From NCBI GenBank assembly GCA_041488375.1, contig JBGPPD010000001.1:1-64000 (forward strand): a DNA stretch of 64,000 bases, read 5' to 3'. The notes below the pieces were generated by a model. It did no database searches, was not told where the DNA came from, and worked only from the letters and a program-made list of their open reading frames with translations. The stretch comes from JAABQT01 sp041488375 (lineage in GTDB: Bacteria > Pseudomonadota > Gammaproteobacteria > Burkholderiales > SG8-39). Positions 57,653 to 64,000 of this stretch are shown in pieces (the first letter of the stretch is position 1; the number at the start of each line of letters is the position of its first letter). The position numbers were made by a program, and so were the translations under genes.

Positions 57653-57658
57653 TAGAAT
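57653..57658 (+). promoter_or_regulatory. coaBC: -10 element upstream of coaBC
   Basis: TAGAAT in the sequence CCTAGAATCCTGC lies 33 bases before the coaBC ATG within the 61-base divergent gap. It resembles the lpxC promoter core (CTAGAATCC). No convincing -35. Confidence 0.4.
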
Positions 57659-57691
57659 CCTGCTTCCCTTAACGCGCCAGCCCTAGGCACG

Positions 57692-58900
57692 ATGACCCTG
57701 CAGGGCAAGAAGCTTTTGCTCGGGATTACCGGCGGAGTGGCCGCTTACAAGGCGGCCGCGCTCGCTCGCCTCCTGGCCCGGGCTGGCGCCGACGTGCGCG
57801 TGGCAATGACCGAGGCGGCCACCCGCTTTGTCACGCCGGTCACCCTGCAGGCGCTGACAGGCCAGACCGTGTGGACCGACCTGTGGGACCCGCGTGTGCC
57901 GGACAACATGGGGCACATCGAGCTGTCGCGCGACAGGGAATTGATCATGGTAGCGCCGGCGAGCGGGGACTTCCTCGGCAAGCTGGCCGGCGGATTGGCG
58001 GACGACCTGTTGTCCACGCTGTGCCTGGCGCGTCGTTGCCCGCTCATGGTGGCGCCGGCGATGAACGTCGAGATGTGGGAAAACCCCGCCATGCAACGCA
58101 ACCTGCATACGCTGCGCGGCGACGGCATTTTCCTCGCCGGACCGGCGGCGGGCGACCAGGCCTGCGGCGAGGTCGGCATGGGTCGCATGCTGGAACCCGA
58201 GGAGATCGTCGAGGAGATCGAGGCGTTCTTCCAGCCCAAGCTGCTCGCCGGCAAGCGCGTGCTGGTGACCGCGGGGCCCACGGAAGAGCCGATCGACCCG
58301 GTACGCTCCATCACCAACGCCAGCTCCGGCAAGATGGGCTACGCGGTGGCGCGCGCCGCGCGCGAGGCGGGGGCCAGGGTGACGCTGGTCAGCGGTCCGG
58401 TGGCGCTGGCGGCGCCGGCAGGGGTCGAGCGCATCGGCGTGCGCACCGCGGAGCAGATGTTCGACGCAGTGAAGAAGGCAGCGGCGGCGAGCGATGTATT
58501 CATTGCGGTGGCAGCGGTCGCCGACTACAAAGTCAGGAACCGTGCCGCCCAGAAGATCAAGAAGGGCGGCGCCGGCATGACGTTGGACCTCGCCGAGAAT
58601 CCCGATATCCTCGCCTACGTGGCAGCGATGAAGAATCCGCCATTCTGCGTCGGCTTTGCCGCCGAGAGCGAGAAGCTGGCGGAAAACGCGCGCGCCAAGC
58701 GGGCGAAGAAGAAGGTCCCGCTGCTGGCGGCGAACCTCGCGCAGAAGGCGCTTGGCGCCGAAGACAACGAGATCACGCTGTTTGACGACCGCGGCGAGCA
58801 TCCCCTGGGACGCGGGCCCAAGCTGGAGCTTGCGCGCAAGCTGATTGCGCACATTGCCGGCATGCTGGCGGGAGAGAAGCGGGCGCGTGCGAAGGCTTGA
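57692..58900 (+). CDS. coaBC: Bifunctional phosphopantothenoylcysteine decarboxylase / synthase CoaBC
   Basis: The 402-residue protein joins CoaC (FMN decarboxylase, about 1-190: GITGGVAAYKAAAL, catalytic H75 in NMGHIELSRD, NVEMWENPAMQRN, the CGEVGMGRM cysteine) and CoaB (ligase, about 191-402: TAGPTEEPIDPVRSITNASSGKMG, AAVADYK). It makes 4'-phosphopantetheine for CoA. The 3' end overlaps dut by 14 bases, a conserved coupling. Confidence 0.96.
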   Translation: MTLQGKKLLLGITGGVAAYKAAALARLLARAGADVRVAMTEAATRFVTPVTLQALTGQTVWTDLWDPRVPDNMGHIELSRDRELIMVAPASGDFLGKLAGGLADDLLSTLCLARRCPLMVAPAMNVEMWENPAMQRNLHTLRGDGIFLAGPAAGDQACGEVGMGRMLEPEEIVEEIEAFFQPKLLAGKRVLVTAGPTEEPIDPVRSITNASSGKMGYAVARAAREAGARVTLVSGPVALAAPAGVERIGVRTAEQMFDAVKKAAAASDVFIAVAAVADYKVRNRAAQKIKKGGAGMTLDLAENPDILAYVAAMKNPPFCVGFAAESEKLAENARAKRAKKKVPLLAANLAQKALGAEDNEITLFDDRGEHPLGRGPKLELARKLIAHIAGMLAGEKRARAKA

Positions 58901-59336
58901 AGTCCGGGTCCTCGACCCCCGGATTCGCGAAAATCTTCCCCAATACGCCACGCCGGGCGCCGCCGGGCTCGACCTGCGCGCCTGCCTGGATGCGCCGCTG
59001 GTGCTGCAGCCGGGCGACAGCCAGCTGGTGCCATCGGGCATCGCCATCCATCTGGGCGATGCGGGCCTCGCCGCCATCGTGCTGCCGCGCTCGGGACTGG
59101 GCGCCAAGCACGGCATCGTCCTCGGCAACCTGGTCGGCTTGATCGACTCCGATTACCAGGGGCAGATCTTCGTTTCCGTCTGGAACCGGGGCAAGGCGGC
59201 GTTCACCATCCAGCCGCTGGAGCGCATCGCGCAGCTGGTGGTGGTGCCGGTGGTGCAGGTCGAGTTCCAGGTAGTGGAGCAGTTCGCCGCCAGCGCGCGC
59301 GGCGCGGGGGGCTTCGGTTCCACCGGGCAATCGTAG
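58887..59336 (+). CDS. dut: dUTP diphosphatase Dut
   Basis: This 149-residue trimeric dUTPase has all five motifs: AGLDLRA, PRSGLG, GLIDSDYQG, RIAQLVVVPV and the C-terminal GAGGFGSTGQ. The GTG start ((M)RRLEVRVLDPRIRENLPQYATPG) matches E. coli Dut and lies inside coaBC; an upstream in-frame ATG is a shadow. It keeps uracil out of DNA and supplies dUMP. Confidence 0.96.
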   Translation: MRRLEVRVLDPRIRENLPQYATPGAAGLDLRACLDAPLVLQPGDSQLVPSGIAIHLGDAGLAAIVLPRSGLGAKHGIVLGNLVGLIDSDYQGQIFVSVWNRGKAAFTIQPLERIAQLVVVPVVQVEFQVVEQFAASARGAGGFGSTGQS

Positions 59337-59363
59337 GGCGGGCCCTGGCCCACCCAATCCAAG

Positions 59364-60635
59364 CTAGCCGAGCATGTCGGACCAGATGTTCTGCGCCCAC
59401 GCCCAGGCATACTTGCCTTCGAGCGTGTTGCGCGCCGCCGACACGCCGGAGGCACCCTTCACCACCTCGAAAGTCTTCTTGCTGGCATCCAGCTGGTGAA
59501 CCGAGGCGACGTGCACCGCCTCGTCGTCGGACACGAAGCTGTAGCAGGTATTCACGAGCCTGGGATCCGCGTCGGACTCCTGGCCGTTGATCATCGCCAC
59601 CACCGCCGCCGCGCAGACTTTCGCCTGCTGGTTCGCCATACTGCCGGACTTGGGCATCAGCGCCGCCGACAGTGTTGCGTCTCCCAGCACATGCACGCCC
59701 TTGGCCGCGGTCGACTCCGTGGTGCGCCAATCCACGCCGCACCAGCGGTTGTTGGCAGTAACCAGTCCCGCGCTGACGGCGATGTCTCCGGCACGCTGCG
59801 GCGGCACCACGTTCAGCACGTCGCCCCGCACGTCCTCGACCTCGAGCTTGACCGTGCCGGAGCGCGCGTCGATGCCGACGGCCTTCGCGTTGCCGCGGTA
59901 CTCGATGATCCCCGGGTAGAGTTCGGTCCAGGCCTTCTTGAACAGCGGTCCCTTGGAGGTGACGTCCGGGTTGGCGTCGAGGATCAGCACTTTGGAGCGC
60001 CGCTGATGCTTCTTGAAGTAGTTGGCGACCTGGCTCGCGCGCTCGTAGGGCCCCGGCGGACAGCGATAGGGGGCGAGCGGCACTGACAGCACATAGACGC
60101 CGCCGTCGCGCATCTCCGCCAACTGCCGCTGCAAGGCGACCGTCTGGGCGCCCGCCTTCCAGGCGTGCAGCACGCGATTCGCGTTCATCGCGGCCTCGTA
60201 GCCGGCGATCTCGCCGTACAGGAAATCGATGCCGGGCGATACGACCAGGCGGTCGTATTTCAACTCACCGCCTCGTGCCAGCCGGACGGTCTTTGCGGAC
60301 GTATCCACCGCCGTGGCCTCGTCGCGCACCACCTGCACGCCGTAGCGCGCGAGCCCGCTGTAGCCGTGGGTGATGTCCGCCATGGTCTTCGATCCGCCGT
60401 ACACCAGATTGGAGATCGGGCAGGAAACGAAATCGCTGTTGCGCTCCACCATCACCACCTCGATGGCGGGTCCCCACAGGCGGATGTACTTGGCGGCCGT
60501 GGCGCCGCCGAAACCGCCGCCAATCACCACCACGCGCGCCTTGGCGCCGCCGGTCGTGGCGCAGCCCGTCGCGGCGAGCGCGGCGGCGGCGGCGCCCAGC
60601 TTGAGGAAGTCGCGTCGATCGAAAGTCCTGTGCAT
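59364..60635 (-). CDS. fccB: Flavocytochrome c sulfide dehydrogenase, flavoprotein subunit (FccB/SoxF-like)
   Basis: The 423-residue periplasmic flavoprotein starts with a twin-arginine signal (RRDFLKLGAAAAALAATG). The FAD fold is VVVIGGGFGGATAAKYI. Two cysteines match the redox disulfide of the family: one in YRCPPGPYERA, the other in WCGVDWRTTES. NTCYSFVSDDEA and the C-terminal WAQNIWSDMLG are also typical. It would oxidise sulfide and pass electrons to the adjacent cytochrome. The cytochrome gene lies 9 bases upstream. Confidence 0.88.
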   Translation of the reverse strand: MHRTFDRRDFLKLGAAAAALAATGCATTGGAKARVVVIGGGFGGATAAKYIRLWGPAIEVVMVERNSDFVSCPISNLVYGGSKTMADITHGYSGLARYGVQVVRDEATAVDTSAKTVRLARGGELKYDRLVVSPGIDFLYGEIAGYEAAMNANRVLHAWKAGAQTVALQRQLAEMRDGGVYVLSVPLAPYRCPPGPYERASQVANYFKKHQRRSKVLILDANPDVTSKGPLFKKAWTELYPGIIEYRGNAKAVGIDARSGTVKLEVEDVRGDVLNVVPPQRAGDIAVSAGLVTANNRWCGVDWRTTESTAAKGVHVLGDATLSAALMPKSGSMANQQAKVCAAAVVAMINGQESDADPRLVNTCYSFVSDDEAVHVASVHQLDASKKTFEVVKGASGVSAARNTLEGKYAWAWAQNIWSDMLG

Positions 60636-60644
60636 GGCGTCCCC

Positions 60645-60938
60645 CTATCGCTTCTGCGCCGCGAAGAAGGCGGCAATCAGTTCGAGCTGCTGGTCGGAGT
60701 AGCCCTTGGAAATCTGGTGCATGACGGTTGCCGGCTTGGCGCCGGAGCGGAACTCCTTGAACTTGCGCTCCAGCTCGTCTTTGGCCATGCCCGCGAGTGG
60801 CTCGTTGCCGCCGACACTGTGGCCGGTGGTGCCATGACACATCGCGCAACCCGCGGCCAGGTTGCGGCCGGCTTCCTGCGCGCCGACGGCGACGGGGGCA
60901 GCCGCGATGACGGCCGCGCAAACGATAGCGATTCGCAT
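60645..60938 (-). CDS. fccA: Monoheme c-type cytochrome, partner of the sulfide dehydrogenase flavoprotein
   Basis: The 97-residue class I cytochrome c has a signal peptide (IAIVCAAVIAAAPVAVGA), one heme site CAMCH, and an axial methionine in the PATVMHQISKGYSDQQL region. It is short, with a single heme, unlike the diheme FccA of some phototrophs. GGAGGAGGCG precedes the ATG. It is the first gene of a two-gene operon and the likely electron acceptor of the flavoprotein. Confidence 0.85.
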   Translation of the reverse strand: MRIAIVCAAVIAAAPVAVGAQEAGRNLAAGCAMCHGTTGHSVGGNEPLAGMAKDELERKFKEFRSGAKPATVMHQISKGYSDQQLELIAAFFAAQKR

Positions 60939-60977
60939 GTGGCGCCTCCTCCCGAGGTTCGATGGTCGCGCGCCAAA

Positions 60978-61006
60978 GTCTCCGCTTCGCGGGAGAACGC
61001 TGTCAA
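60978..61006 (-). promoter_or_regulatory. Possible promoter of the sulfide dehydrogenase operon
   Basis: On the minus strand a consensus TTGACA (61006-61001) is followed after 17-18 bases only by GGAGAC/GAGACT, a poor -10. It lies about 60 bases before the cytochrome start, in the 127-base gap after clpA. Confidence 0.3.
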
Positions 61007-61065
61007 GCCGCGCCGCGCTTATTTGTTCATAACGGAAGGCAGGAGCGCGCCCGCGGCGCGCCGGT

Positions 61066-63351
<2,286 letters not shown>

Positions 63352-63352
63352 G

Positions 63353-63658
63353 CTACGTTTCCTCCATCACGCACTGCAACGGGTGCTGGTGCCGCCGAGC
63401 GTACGCGGCGACCTGCTGGACCTTGGTGGTGGCGATGTCCCGGGGATAGACGCCGCAAACGCCGATGCCTTCCCGGTGCACCTTCAGCATGACCTGCGTC
63501 GCGCGCTCCCGCGTCATGCCGAAGAACTTCTGCAGCACCAACACCACGAACTCCATCGGCGTGAAATCGTCGTTCAACAGCATGACCTTGAACATCGGCG
63601 GAGGCTTCAGCTTGCTCCGCTGGGCCTCGAGCAGAGAATCGTCCTTGAACTGCGCCAT
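63353..63658 (-). CDS. clpS: ClpA adaptor ClpS
   Basis: The 101-residue adaptor delivers N-degron proteins to ClpA. The hydrophobic N-degron pocket is formed by VMLLNDDFTPMEFVV (including the DD-x-T motif) and the helix with VMLKVHREG. The flexible N-terminus (about 1-22) is the part that inserts into ClpA. It is the first gene of a two-gene operon. Confidence 0.97.
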   Translation of the reverse strand: MAQFKDDSLLEAQRSKLKPPPMFKVMLLNDDFTPMEFVVLVLQKFFGMTRERATQVMLKVHREGIGVCGVYPRDIATTKVQQVAAYARRHQHPLQCVMEET

Positions 63659-63816
63659 GCCGCCTAATTTTCGCCGTAGAGCTCAATCCAATCGGACATG
63701 CCTTTCCGCTTCCGGTTCCGCGCCAACTGCCTGCGTGAGGCTCAGGGCCGACATCACCCGCTCGCAGCTATCCTAATCAATGTGTTCCAGCAGCGCAACG
63801 CGCTTGGCGGGGGGTC

Positions 63817-63846
63817 TTGACAGGGGGTGCGGCAGGCGCGTAAAAG
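63817..63846 (+). promoter_or_regulatory. Candidate promoter of the cold-shock gene
   Basis: TTGACA (63817-63822) is followed after 18 bases by TAAAAG (63841-63846). A leader of about 60 bases, with a possible CCGGG/CCCGG stem near 63870-63890, leads to AGAAGGGGAAAGGG ahead of the ATG. The remaining part of the 253-base gap to divergent clpS holds nothing recognised. Confidence 0.5.
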
Positions 63847-63911
63847 CCGCCAAGTATTACCGCCCGGGTGTTGCGCCCGGCGTCAATCTACCTACAGAAG
63901 GGGAAAGGGCG

Positions 63912-64000
63912 ATGGCAACAGGCACCGTGAAGTGGTTCAACGACGCGAAGGGCTACGGTTTCATCACGCCGGATGACGGCAGCGAGGACCTGTTCGCGCA
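63912..64000 (+). CDS. Cold-shock domain protein (5' part only)
   Basis: The first 29 codons are visible before the window ends. They read MATGTVKWFNDAKGYGFITP and continue DDGSEDLFA. The RNP1-type KGYGFI motif and the KWFNDAKG start are those of CspA-family single-stranded nucleic-acid chaperones of about 67 residues. A G/A-rich ribosome-binding region precedes it. Confidence 0.93.
   Translation, partial: MATGTVKWFNDAKGYGFITPDDGSEDLFA

Overview
The window is chromosomal DNA from a G+C-rich betaproteobacterium, most likely in or near the Burkholderiales/Rhodocyclales. This rests on gene content and order: a complete division/cell-wall cluster running into lpxC, dciA, an M23 peptidase, secA and argJ; the pilC-pilD-coaE-zapD-yacG block; an orphan Bug-type periplasmic receptor; a phasin (so polyhydroxyalkanoate granules); and meso-DAP-type MurE. 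No transposase, integrase, phage gene, CRISPR array, rRNA or tRNA was recognised. No gene-free stretch exceeds 300 bases; the longest are 43625-43869 and 63659-63911.

Layout. 39-1404: two TPM-domain proteins. 1405-8748: a catabolic neighbourhood with an IlvD/Edd sugar-acid dehydratase, an M24-fold protein, a beta-hydroxyacid dehydrogenase, a Bug receptor, a two-subunit CoA-transferase of the PcaIJ type and a YbiC/HcxB-like hydroxycarboxylate dehydrogenase. 8875-26277: the mra/dcw cluster from its promoter and MraZ boxes through mraZ, rsmH, ftsL, ftsI, murE, murF, mraY, murD, ftsW, murG, murC, murB, ddl, ftsQ, ftsA and ftsZ to a terminator. 26303-34641: lpxC, a small membrane protein, dciA, an M23 peptidase, secA, argJ, a DUF815 ATPase and a Nudix-ThiE fusion. 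34638-40610 (minus): yacG, zapD, coaE, pilD, pilC, then a CorC-type protein and a CcsA/YpjD-like protein, back to back with ffh (40629). 42019-46861: a glycosyltransferase-like gene, the phasin, and an EamA-P450-EamA operon. 46851-56418: gluQ, thioredoxin, two pirins, Dps, fumC, a TraB-like protein, purN, a DUF3108 protein, an RsmB-like methyltransferase and a fatty acid desaturase. 56482-64000: rpmG, rpmB, radC, coaBC, dut, a flavocytochrome c sulfide dehydrogenase pair, clpA, clpS and the start of a cold-shock gene.

How the parts work together. The dcw cluster makes UDP-MurNAc-pentapeptide (MurB, MurC, MurD, MurE, MurF, Ddl), transfers it to lipid (MraY, MurG) and supplies the septal machinery (FtsW, FtsI, FtsL, FtsQ, FtsA, FtsZ). 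ZapD, encoded further on, bundles FtsZ. Most junctions in this cluster are 4-base start/stop overlaps of the form NTGA. ClpS and ClpA form the N-degron adaptor/unfoldase pair. CoaE and CoaBC both belong to coenzyme A synthesis.

The most striking observation is in the phasin gene. It ends in an in-frame A-AAA-AAG heptamer, the slippery sequence used by E. coli dnaX, two codons before its stop. The -1 frame then stays open for 29 codons that encode a strongly basic tail ending just before an intrinsic terminator. This could be programmed -1 frameshifting that makes a second, longer phasin with a nucleic-acid-binding-like tail, or it could be a one-base loss in a run of six A's. The sequence alone cannot decide between them.
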